NCBI GenBank assembly: GCA_965199905.1
Contig: OZ241366.1
Span: 2,728,001-2,792,000 of the forward strand
From: Ilyomonas sp965199905
GTDB lineage: Bacteria > Bacteroidota > Bacteroidia > Chitinophagales > Chitinophagaceae
Direction: 5' to 3'
Length of the DNA: 64,000 bases
Shown here: positions 18,651-26,370 of the stretch, one piece after another
Layout: each line of letters begins with the position of its first letter
How positions within the stretch are numbered: the first letter of the stretch is position 1
Program-made: the position numbers and the translations under genes
The notes under the pieces: generated by a model
What the model saw: the letters and a program-made list of their open reading frames with translations, nothing else
What the model was told of the DNA's origin: nothing
Database searches by the model: none

Positions 18651-19936
18651 GCGGGTTCCATTTGAACGGTTTGTGATACGATGGGCACGGCAATTTCTAC
18701 ACGCGTACCGATGCCTTTGATATGATTAACGCCAAAGCCGAAGTTGTTTTGCAAACATCGCTTTTCCATATTGCTCAGCCCGTGATGGCTTTTCTCTTTT
18801 TCCTTCTCTTTCCAGGTGCCATTATCAGTAAGAGAAAACATTAAATGATCATCCTGCTGCGTCAATTTCAGCACCACTTCGCTTGCTTTGGCATGCTTGA
18901 CTACATTATTCATGGCTTCTTTAAAAATAAAAATGAGGTTGATGGCGGCGAAGGATTCGAGCCGTATAGAAGTAGTATCGCTTACGTTGTTTTCTGGGGA
19001 AAAAGAAACATCGAACTGATTATAAAATACCTGCCCGAAAGAGGTTAGATAATGGAAGAGAATCTGCGGGTCGTCGCTATCATTGTTTAAGTTCCAGATG
19101 AAGTGACGACTGGATGAATAAAGCTGGTTGCTGTTGGAGATGATATGATCTACGATGTTCATTACTTCGGCATCGGCAGCCAGCTTTAGCTTTAATAACG
19201 CCGCCTGCCGCGTAATGGCGGAAAGCATATTGCCGGTTTCATCATGAAAGTCAGCAGCAAGCGTCTGGCGCATATTACTGAGTTCTCTGATGCGACGGGA
19301 AACTTCATCATTTAATAGTGTGATTCTTGAATTTTGCAGTCCTTTACTTTCTGCCAGCAGTCTATCTTTTTGCTTCTGAACAAACCAAAATACAGCGCCG
19401 GTTAGCAGGGTACTAAACAGGTGAATTGACAAAGCATATATTTTGTCGTCCCATAGGGAGGTTTTCAATTGGGAGGGCGTGTAAAAGTATAAAAACAAAA
19501 GAAAAATGACATTGCCACCCAAATAGCTAAAACCATATTTTGGAAGCCCGACTAATCCGCCCAGAAGAAAAGGGTATAATAATGCAAGGTTTGCAGAATG
19601 GATGCCACCGGAATGCAGAATAACGGGAAAATAAATAATGTAAAGAAAAAATCCGTTGATTAAGAAAGCCGGCTCTTTTAGATTCCACCTGACAAAGGGC
19701 AATACAATTAATATGGAAAGCGCATTGTAAAATAAGGCAGGCATGGCAAAATGATTCAACAACAAGATGCAATACATACCAGTCAGCATCATTGATGCTC
19801 CTATTGTGCCGATGACTAATAAATAAGCTTCTTCATACTCTGGGTGTAAAGGGTTTTCCCTGAGATGTTTTGGTAAAAAATAATGTGTCAGTTTCTTTAC
19901 TAAAGTCATAGCAGAGTATTCATAATTACCGAACAT
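18647..19936 (-). CDS. Membrane sensor histidine kinase (HisKA_3 / NarX-type)
   Basis: 429 residues. About six hydrophobic segments between residues 38 and 186, a coiled linker, then the HisKA_3 motif ADFHDETGNMLSAI with phosphoacceptor H231, and HATPase_c with N box (EAMNNVVKHA), D-x-G (LTDNGTW) and a G-box-like HHGLSNMEKR. Short cytoplasmic N-terminus, no PAS or periplasmic domain, so it probably senses membrane state or a small ligand. ATG at 19936 has an AGAGG ribosome-binding-like sequence 4-5 nt upstream; ATG at 19909 is an alternative. The gene for its partner regulator follows with a 4-nt overlap. Its last 90 residues match the kinase remnant at 13570-13845. It is divergent from operator copy 5. 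Confidence 0.93.
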   Translation of the reverse strand: MFGNYEYSAMTLVKKLTHYFLPKHLRENPLHPEYEEAYLLVIGTIGASMMLTGMYCILLLNHFAMPALFYNALSILIVLPFVRWNLKEPAFLINGFFLYIIYFPVILHSGGIHSANLALLYPFLLGGLVGLPKYGFSYLGGNVIFLLFLYFYTPSQLKTSLWDDKIYALSIHLFSTLLTGAVFWFVQKQKDRLLAESKGLQNSRITLLNDEVSRRIRELSNMRQTLAADFHDETGNMLSAITRQAALLKLKLAADAEVMNIVDHIISNSNQLYSSSRHFIWNLNNDSDDPQILFHYLTSFGQVFYNQFDVSFSPENNVSDTTSIRLESFAAINLIFIFKEAMNNVVKHAKASEVVLKLTQQDDHLMFSLTDNGTWKEKEKEKSHHGLSNMEKRCLQNNFGFGVNHIKGIGTRVEIAVPIVSQTVQMEPA

Positions 19937-20039
19937 TTACCTCTGATTTTTGTTCCTTTTACACGAAAAAATCCTTTTAATAACCATTTTCCTTTCAAAG
20001 CTACATAGCACATTATATAGAGAGAACAACACCACGAAA

Positions 20040-20089
20040 AATCCCCCTGTTTGGGGGATTGCCGACTTCACAAGAGAACAATAATTTTA
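20040..20089 (+). promoter_or_regulatory. Operator-promoter element, copy 5 (drives 69-aa ORF)
   Basis: AATCCCCC (20040-20047), TGTTT, GGGGGATT (20053-20060); TTG 20059-20061; 20 nt; TAATTTTA at 20082-20089. The palindrome begins 104 bp from the start of the divergent kinase gene; in that direction no -7 box sits at the right distance, so the rightward reading is preferred, although a bound dimer could affect both. Confidence 0.8.
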
Positions 20090-20185
20090 CAATGCAAATA
20101 AAACACCGCAGACAAAGCGAAATGTTTCTGGTAAACAGCAGTCATTTACGAGCTTTTCTATTATCTACTATTTAAAATAAAGTCT

Positions 20186-20395
20186 ATGAAAACGAAGCCA
20201 GAATTATTCGACGCCATAATCTCAAAACCCGACAGCATTATCTCTTCAAAGTTAAGCCGACAGCTTACAGATTTTGACACTCAACCCTCTGAAACGGACG
20301 AGACATTATCCTTAACAAGAACTGAAAGACTGAAGGAAGTAACGGCTTTGAAAATGATAAAGAATTATAGCCACTTCTTCATCACCCTTAGCTGA
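20186..20395 (+). CDS. 69-aa protein of unknown function under operator copy 5
   Basis: MKTKPELFDAIISKPDSIIS begins a hydrophilic 69-residue protein rich in Ser, Thr and Asp, without signal peptide, membrane segment or Cys. It is the first good ORF after operator copy 5, with a leader of about 90 nt; an ATG at 20092 lies at or before the expected transcription start and can be ignored. No family was recognised. Since the other four operator targets are exported proteins or their leaders, this cytoplasmic-looking product stands out; it might be a peptide precursor, a regulator or the stub of a lost gene. Confidence 0.5.
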   Translation: MKTKPELFDAIISKPDSIISSKLSRQLTDFDTQPSETDETLSLTRTERLKEVTALKMIKNYSHFFITLS

Positions 20396-20836
20396 TAACC
20401 GTAAAACATCCATTATATGCTCATTTTCTCTTTTTCAGTGCTTTACCTGCTAATAATTTACTGCATTTTGCGCATTTTTAAATTTACTTCTAAATGCGAT
20501 TCAATCATTTCTTCCTCTATACAAAACACTTAAATCATTCATTAGAACATTGCTAAACTCAGTTTCTTGATTTGAAAGAATAAAGTCATTTATTTATTGA
20601 CAGATTCGGCGGTATTCCAGTGTAAACTGATCTTTTAATTATGCTGATTTCTCTTTTGTTGTCAGGTAACAAAATATAAAATAGCAGGAAAAATACAGAC
20701 CGATTTTTCTTTCGCCATTCGCTTTAAACGAGGCTTTTCAGGAAGATATGCCTTTCTATATTTTACTGATGCTTGTCTGATTTTTGCCGAAATAAAACTT
20801 CGTTTGCCGAAATCTATTGCATTTGATGATAAATTC
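20396..20836. other. AT-rich non-coding stretch
   Basis: No ORF of substance. The right end contains two direct copies of TTTGCCGAAAT (near 20784 and 20802), just before the promoter of the next gene. Nothing else recognised. Confidence 0.5.
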
Positions 20837-20844
20837 TACATTTG
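20837..20844 (+). promoter_or_regulatory. -7 box TACATTTG before the GH20-like gene
   Basis: TACATTTG matches TAnnTTTG exactly. A TTG at 20817-20819 lies 17 nt upstream, slightly short for a -33 element. The box overlaps a TTG codon at 20842, so translation must begin at the ATGs at 20851 or 20854. Confidence 0.5.
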
Positions 20845-20853
20845 TTTCAAATG

Positions 20854-21651
20854 ATGTCAACAAAAAAACTGTTGTTCACCACTTCCTCCCACTGCTTGTG
20901 TTTCCTGCTTTCTTTTTTTATTTTTTGTAAAACAGCAAACGCGCAGGAAGCGGCGCGCTATCCATTGATTCCGTATCCAACGCACCTGGCAGAAGCTAAA
21001 GGTTATTTTACACTTAATGCTAACACACACATCATTGGATTTCCTTTTTTTACCAACGAAACAATGCCATGCATGACAGTGCTCGCTGAAATTCTGTTGA
21101 GCGGCCCTAATAACTACAGCACTTATTATCAAAGACTGGAGCAGCAATATCCCAAACCGGATGCGCTGCATGTGCATTATCGTTTGCCTGATTTACCTAA
21201 TATGATTGGTGAAAATGTGCTTGTTAATTCGGCTATGCTAAGTGTACAACCGCCCATAAAAAACATGATGATTCGTTATACGACAGACGGCACATTGCCA
21301 CAAAGCAGCTCTGCTATATTGCCTTCTTCATTCATTATAAAAAAGAGCACAACCGTAAAATTAGCCGCCATAACAAACAGCGGAACGCGCGGCGATATCT
21401 ATACCTTGCGCTATACAAAAGAAGCATACAACAAGCCTGTAATGACAGCGAATACATTCCCTGGTTTAACATGTAGCTATTATAAATCGTTTTTTAAAAA
21501 TACGCTTGCTTTGCAGGGCGCAAAAGCCGACATTACTTTTGTAATTGATAGCATCCTGGTTCCTGCTTCGGTGAATGCGCCGGGCTTTGCGCTGCAGCTC
21601 TTATACAGCAAGGGCAATGAAAAACCGAAGCCTGTGCCGGAAGCTGGCTGA
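20854..21651 (+). pseudogene. GH20 beta-N-acetylhexosaminidase lacking its catalytic domain (internal deletion)
   Basis: 265 residues, intact frame. After a signal peptide (LCFLLSFFIFCKTANA) comes YPLIPYPTHLAEAKGYFTLN, the usual start of the GH20 N-terminal domain. At about residue 68-75 the sequence jumps to MTVLAEILLSG, which resembles the very end of the GH20 barrel (normally ALAEVLWS), then the short linker (YYQRL ... DALHVHYRLP) and a chitobiase-type C-terminal domain (IRYTTDGTLPQSSSAI ... KLAAITNSG). Complete family members are about 600-750 residues, so roughly 350-450 residues including the catalytic Asp-Glu pair are absent. I therefore treat it as an in-frame internally deleted hexosaminidase, probably inactive; a secondary role as a chitin-binding protein cannot be excluded. 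It lies 38 nt before nagB, which fits an amino-sugar operon. Confidence 0.75.
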
Positions 21652-21689
21652 TGCATTAACTTACATTGTTTAACTAAAACTCATTTTAT

Positions 21690-23612
21690 ATGGCAAGACT
21701 AAATTTATTGGAAGAAACCCGGTTTGAAAAACTGCCGGTTACTGTATACCCCGACAGGCTTACAGCATCTAAAGAAGTGGCGCATCGCATTGCCTCTATC
21801 ATCACTTCTAAACAACACCGTGGCGAGGCTGCGGTATTGGGCTTGGCTACAGGCGATACGCCCGTCAATGTGTACCAGGAACTGGTGAGAATGCACAAGG
21901 AAGAAGACCTCAGCTTTGCAAATGTTATTACGTTCAACCTCGATGAATATTACCCCATGCAGCCGGATGCCAGGCAGAGCTATGTGGCATTTATGAACGA
22001 GCATTTGTTCAGTCATATTGATATTGATAAGAGCAATATTCATATTCCGGATGGTACGTTAGCGCAAAAAGATATTGCTGCTTTTTGTTTGGAATACGAG
22101 AAGAAAATTGAAGCGCTTGGCGGTCTTGATTTGCAGATACTGGGCATAGGTCGTACAGGTCATATTGGCTTTAACGAACCAGGTTCTGCACCTAACTCAG
22201 GTACGCGTTTAGTAACACTTGCTGACCTTACAAGACGTGATGCTTCGCGTGAATTTGGTGCGAAAGAAAATGTGCCTGCCAAAGCTATTACCATGGGCAT
22301 TGGCACCATCTTCAAGGCGCGCGAAATTATACTGATGGCCTGGAGCCAGAATAAAGCGTCCATCATTAAAAAAGCAGTGGAAGGTGAGATTACTTCGCGT
22401 GTTCCGGCTACTTATTTGCAACTGTCTGATAAGATAGAATTTGTGCTGGATACAGCGGCTGCCAGCAACCTTACCCGCTTTAATACACCGTGGCTTGTAA
22501 AGGATTGCCAGTGGACAGACCTGATGATTAAGAAGGCAGTTATCTGGCTTTCATTTAAAGAAGATAAACCTATTTTAAAACTAACGGATGATGATTATAA
22601 CAACAACGGCATGAGCCAGCTTGCCACCACCAAAGGTCCGGCATATAACATCAACATGAGCATCTTCAATAAGATGCAACACACCATTACAGGTTGGCCG
22701 GGCGGCAAGCCTGATACAGATGATGCAAACCGTCCTGAACGCTCTGAACCGTCGAAAAAAAGAGCAATTATTTTTTCACCGCATCCTGACGATGATGTGA
22801 TTTCAATGGGCGGTACTTTTATCCGTTTGGTTGATCAGAAACATGATGTTCATGTGGCTTACCAGACATCGGGTAATACAGCCGTGTGGGATGATGATGT
22901 GTTGCGCTATATCGAGTTTTCTATTGACTTCAATAAAAGCCTTGGGCAACCCTGCACCGACCTGGAAACGCTTTACAAAGAGATGCGCAGCTTCATGGGT
23001 AAAAAGAAGCCGAACGAAATAGACATGCAGCCGCTGCGCACTGCAAAAGGATTGATACGAAAAGCAGAAGCCATTGCCGGCGCGCGTTATGCCGGTTTGC
23101 CTGATGATCATATCCATTTTATGGCGTTGCCTTTTTATGAAACCGGCAAGACAAAGAAGAACCCGGTTAGCCAGATAGATGTTGATTTAACGAAAGAATT
23201 ATTACAATCTGTAAAGCCGCAGCAGGTGTTTACAGCCGGCGATTTTGCCGACCCGCATGGCACACACATCGTGTGTTTTAAAATTATTATCGAAGCCTTG
23301 ACGCAGTTACGTAACTCCAAAGAAGAATGGGTAAAAGATTGCTGGATATGGATGTATCGTGGTGCGTGGCATGAGTTTGAGCCATATGAAATTGAGATGG
23401 CCGTGCCACTGTCGCCGCAGGAAGTGATACGCAAGCGCAACGCGATATTTAAACATCAGTCGCAGAAAGATTTGCCTGTATTTCCGGGTGATGACAGCCG
23501 TGAATTTTGGGTTCGGGCGGCAGAAAGAAACCGCGAAACGGCGAAGATTTACGACAGGTTGGGATTAGCAGATTATGAGGCGATGGAAGCGTTTGTGAGG
23601 TATAAATATTGA
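21690..23612 (+). CDS. nagB: Glucosamine-6-phosphate deaminase fused to PIG-L deacetylase-like domain
   Basis: 640 residues. Residues 1 to about 265 form a NagB domain: it converts glucosamine-6-phosphate to fructose-6-phosphate and ammonia in amino-sugar catabolism. Seen motifs are FNLDEYYPM (catalytic Asp region) and GIGRTGHIGFNEPGS (ring-opening His loop). Residues about 375-640 are a PIG-L/LmbE-type zinc deacetylase-like domain with SPHPDDDVISMGG and a late DPHGTH. This long two-domain NagB is common in Bacteroidota. The gene follows the deleted hexosaminidase after 38 nt. Cytoplasmic, no signal peptide. Confidence 0.95.
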   Translation: MARLNLLEETRFEKLPVTVYPDRLTASKEVAHRIASIITSKQHRGEAAVLGLATGDTPVNVYQELVRMHKEEDLSFANVITFNLDEYYPMQPDARQSYVAFMNEHLFSHIDIDKSNIHIPDGTLAQKDIAAFCLEYEKKIEALGGLDLQILGIGRTGHIGFNEPGSAPNSGTRLVTLADLTRRDASREFGAKENVPAKAITMGIGTIFKAREIILMAWSQNKASIIKKAVEGEITSRVPATYLQLSDKIEFVLDTAAASNLTRFNTPWLVKDCQWTDLMIKKAVIWLSFKEDKPILKLTDDDYNNNGMSQLATTKGPAYNINMSIFNKMQHTITGWPGGKPDTDDANRPERSEPSKKRAIIFSPHPDDDVISMGGTFIRLVDQKHDVHVAYQTSGNTAVWDDDVLRYIEFSIDFNKSLGQPCTDLETLYKEMRSFMGKKKPNEIDMQPLRTAKGLIRKAEAIAGARYAGLPDDHIHFMALPFYETGKTKKNPVSQIDVDLTKELLQSVKPQQVFTAGDFADPHGTHIVCFKIIIEALTQLRNSKEEWVKDCWIWMYRGAWHEFEPYEIEMAVPLSPQEVIRKRNAIFKHQSQKDLPVFPGDDSREFWVRAAERNRETAKIYDRLGLADYEAMEAFVRYKY

Positions 23613-23724
23613 AGTTGACAGAATACAGATGAACATAGACTTTGTGCACGGATAAGTTTGATTTGTTATAGCCGTTGATAGAGTTTGAAACTTTATCAGC
23701 GGTTTCGTTTTTTGAGGTTTACCC

Positions 23725-23850
23725 GTCATTGCGAGGCTCGAAGCAATCTGCGAATTGTGTAATGAGATTGTCTGTTACTAGCAACTTACATTTTATTACT
23801 TACAGCTTTTTCTACCGTATAATATAAATTACTTCGTGCCTCACAATGAC
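23725..23850. repeat. REP/MITE-like imperfect inverted repeat
   Basis: Terminal arms of 23 bp (23725-23747 and 23828-23850) are complementary with three mismatches; the left arm begins GTCATTGCGAGG, a core I recall from intergenic repeats in many bacteria, including Bacteroidota. The interior is AT-rich and non-coding. It lies between convergent nagB and lpxK. Confidence 0.7.
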
Positions 23851-23920
23851 TTGTGCAGCTTGCTTTATAAGATATAATACTTGTTTTGTGTTACTTCGTA
23901 TTCTTCCCTTCTTTGTCTTT

Positions 23921-24037
23921 CAAAAAACTCAATCATTGCCCTGAACGCTGACGTGAGGATTCTTACTGCTTCGACACGAAGAATCACAACTGTCGATCAC
24001 AAAAGTGACAGATGACGGTTACCAAAAATGTATTTAT
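23921..24037 (+). repeat. Dispersed intergenic element, copy A
   Basis: Begins with AATCATTGCCCTGAAC, has a hairpin GATTCTT/AAGAATC (23958-23985) and a conserved 3' block containing CACAAAAGTGACAGATGACGG, then ACCAAAA and TGTATTTAT. Copies B (60242-60360) and C (43033-43147, opposite strand) share the 5' and 3' blocks but not the hairpin sequence. It sits directly 3' of lpxK. Confidence 0.75.
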
Positions 24038-24059
24038 AAATTCTTTTTAGAATCGATTT

Positions 24060-25136
24060 TTATTCTTTTGAATAACTGTCAACAAACTGCTTTATCAAGC
24101 TATTGAACTTATCTTCTGCATCGAATAAAAACTTAGGTTTTACGGGTAAAACAAACAGGGGAAGAGTGGCAAGCTGATCATCAAACTTATGCAGGCGCAC
24201 GGCATCTTTTTCGGTGGTAATAATGATTTTAAAACTACCTTCCATCTTTTCGAAATGCTCACGGATTTTCTTTAAATCATCGATGGTGAAAATATGATGA
24301 TCGTTATACAAAAGCTCGTCGTAAGTAGCGCTGTGATTGCTGATATAATTCTTCAGCGGCTTTGGATTGGCAATGCCGCAAACGAGCAGCATGCTCCAGT
24401 TTGGTTGTGGTAATATTGTTTCTTTTGTGAGAATGTGATAAGGCTTGCCATAAGACAAGCAGGTAAAAAAAAGGTGCTGCTTATCCGTAAGTTTTATGCT
24501 TTTTGCAATCTTGTTTTTCTCTTCTTCGGTTATAGCTTGCGGACACTTGGTGACAATGATAATCTGCGCCCGTTTATAAGATCTGCGCTGGTCGCGCAAA
24601 TCGCCACTTGGCAAAAACCAGTCGCTCGAAAAAAGGTTGCTGCATTCGGTAAGTAAAATGTTCAGCCCGGCGTTTATATAGCGGTGTTGAAAAGCATCAT
24701 CAAGAATGATGACTTGTGTGTTTGGTTTATCATGTAATAATTGCGGAATGGCAACGATTCTTTCCTCGCCGACAGCTACAGAAACATCGCGGAATTTTGA
24801 GTGAAACTGCATGGGTTCATCACCGATTTCAAGTGCCGTTGTGTTTTCATTGGCAAGCGCATAACCTTTTGTTTTTCGCTTATAACCACGACTTAGCGTG
24901 GCGATGTTATAATCGTTTTTTAGTGCCTCTATTAAGTATTCAACCATCGGGCTTTTACCAGTGCCGCCTACGGCAAGATTGCCAACGCAGATCAACGGAA
25001 AATTAAACGTGGCAGACTTCAAAATTTTTATATTGAACAACCAGTTACGGATGGTAATGATGAGCCCATACAACAACGCAAACGGAAGCAGCAACATGCG
25101 AAAAGTACGCGCGAAAATGGTAGTGTCAGAATTCAT
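24060..25136 (-). CDS. lpxK: Tetraacyldisaccharide 4'-kinase
   Basis: 358 residues. It phosphorylates the 4'-position of the lipid A disaccharide precursor at the inner membrane. Seen: an N-terminal hydrophobic segment (LLLPFALLYGLIITI), the Walker A-like VGNLAVGGTGKSPMVEYLI, SRGYKRKTKG, and the DDAFQHR motif. Its start overlaps the end of the cyclo-ligase gene by 11 nt, so these genes form an operon with bioD and rsmD upstream. Confidence 0.95.
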   Translation of the reverse strand: MNSDTTIFARTFRMLLLPFALLYGLIITIRNWLFNIKILKSATFNFPLICVGNLAVGGTGKSPMVEYLIEALKNDYNIATLSRGYKRKTKGYALANENTTALEIGDEPMQFHSKFRDVSVAVGEERIVAIPQLLHDKPNTQVIILDDAFQHRYINAGLNILLTECSNLFSSDWFLPSGDLRDQRRSYKRAQIIIVTKCPQAITEEEKNKIAKSIKLTDKQHLFFTCLSYGKPYHILTKETILPQPNWSMLLVCGIANPKPLKNYISNHSATYDELLYNDHHIFTIDDLKKIREHFEKMEGSFKIIITTEKDAVRLHKFDDQLATLPLFVLPVKPKFLFDAEDKFNSLIKQFVDSYSKE

Positions 25137-25695
25137 AAATAACGTGTGGTGTGACGCAATAGGTTATGGGCACATCAAATTCATTTACATCGGCAATCTG
25201 TTCTTCCGGTTCAAAATAACTGAAGCCAATGGCGATAATGTCTTCACGACATTGCGCAAGATAACGATCGTAAAAGCCTTTGCCATAACCAACGCGATAA
25301 CCATTTTTATCGCAGGTTAGCATCGGTACAAATACAAGGTCTATTTCTTCCGGTGAAACAATATTATCGCCTTCCGGTTCGGTGATTTGAAATTCATTTA
25401 TAGCAAACCCGGTATCTTCATCCAACGCAATTGCCTTCATGGAATTATTAGTAAAATCTGTTTTTGGAAAGGCGGTTTGCAAGCCGGGAATCAGGTGTTC
25501 TAAATACCTTGTAAACAAGTGTGTGCCGGGCTCTGCCGTATGCGGCATTGGCATGTAAGAAAAAAGCGTGCTTATGTTTTCGAACGATAACTTCTGAAAT
25601 TGTATCAGCAATAAATCATCGAGTTTGTTCCTGTCTTTTTCTGATAAAGCCAGGCGCTTTGCTTTGTATTTGACGCGGAGCTCTTTCTTCGTCAT
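25126..25695 (-). CDS. 5-formyltetrahydrofolate cyclo-ligase
   Basis: 189 residues. ATP-dependent conversion of 5-formyl-THF to 5,10-methenyl-THF. Seen: N-terminal MTKKELRVKYKAKRLALSE, the ligand loop, and the C-terminal signature RVGYGKGFYDRYLAQ. Length is normal for the family. It overlaps lpxK by 11 nt and follows bioD by 9 nt. Confidence 0.93.
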   Translation of the reverse strand: MTKKELRVKYKAKRLALSEKDRNKLDDLLLIQFQKLSFENISTLFSYMPMPHTAEPGTHLFTRYLEHLIPGLQTAFPKTDFTNNSMKAIALDEDTGFAINEFQITEPEGDNIVSPEEIDLVFVPMLTCDKNGYRVGYGKGFYDRYLAQCREDIIAIGFSYFEPEEQIADVNEFDVPITYCVTPHVIYEF

Positions 25696-25704
25696 ACCGC
25701 AAAC

Positions 25705-26370
25705 TTATAAGCAGTTTGTTAAAGATGCGCGTATTCGTTCTGCCTGTTGTTTTACAAAGGCTTTATCTATCGTTTTAGTAAATGGAACAGAGCCGATTTT
25801 CGGGTAGCCGCTCCAGGTTGCAATCTCTTCTTCGTAATGCATGTATTGGTCGTTAAATATCCAGCCGAGAACATCAATATTGTTTGCTTTGCAAACCTGC
25901 GCGGTTAGCAAAGAATGATTAATGCTGCCGAGATAGTTTCGGCTTATCAGGATCACTTTAGCGGTCAGCTTTTTGATGAGATCAATGATAAATTCGCCGC
26001 CATTTAAAGGAACCAATAAACCACCGGCGCCTTCTATTATGGTGAATTGATTATTGGTATTTAGCAATTGTGAGTTGTGAGTTGTGAGTTGTGAAAATGC
26101 ACGTTTTATATTATCCAAATCTATTTGCACACCTTCTTCTTTAGCTGCAATGTGTGGTGAAGCCGGAAGCTTTAATTTATAAATTTCCGGATGAATGACT
26201 GACTTGCTATTTGATAATAAATCTTTTACGGAGAGCGCATCGGTTCCATCATCAAACCCGGCTTGTACGGGCTTCCAATAGTTGGCTTCCAAAGCTTCTG
26301 TTACAATGGCGGAAATAACCGTTTTACCAATACCTGTACCAATGCCTGTGATAAATATTGGCTGCCTCAT
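25705..26370 (-). CDS. bioD: Dethiobiotin synthetase with in-frame repeat insertion
   Basis: 221 residues. It forms dethiobiotin from 7,8-diaminopelargonate, CO2 and ATP. Seen: P-loop FITGIGTGIGKTV, KPVQAG, the EGAGGLLVPL motif and the NYLGSINHSLLT segment. At residues about 92-101 it carries SQLTTHNSQLLNT, encoded by nearly four copies of a 7-bp repeat, in the variable loop before IIEGAGG. The frame is intact. The stop overlaps nothing, but its start overlaps the end of rsmD by 4 nt. No other biotin genes are in the window. Confidence 0.93.
   Translation of the reverse strand: MRQPIFITGIGTGIGKTVISAIVTEALEANYWKPVQAGFDDGTDALSVKDLLSNSKSVIHPEIYKLKLPASPHIAAKEEGVQIDLDNIKRAFSQLTTHNSQLLNTNNQFTIIEGAGGLLVPLNGGEFIIDLIKKLTAKVILISRNYLGSINHSLLTAQVCKANNIDVLGWIFNDQYMHYEEEIATWSGYPKIGSVPFTKTIDKAFVKQQAERIRASLTNCL
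26068..26094. repeat. Heptanucleotide tandem repeat inside bioD
   Basis: TTGTGAG repeated 3.9 times on the plus strand. Because 7 is not a multiple of 3, gain or loss of one unit would shift the bioD frame. Confidence 0.95.

Noticed and set aside
8542..20060. The five palindromes as transcription terminators
   Set aside because: No T-run follows them, they precede genes, and a -33/-7 pair is found at fixed distance after each.
20092..20175. 27-codon ORF (MQIKHRRQSE...) after operator 5
   Set aside because: Its ATG is 3 nt after the -7 box, at or before the expected transcription start.
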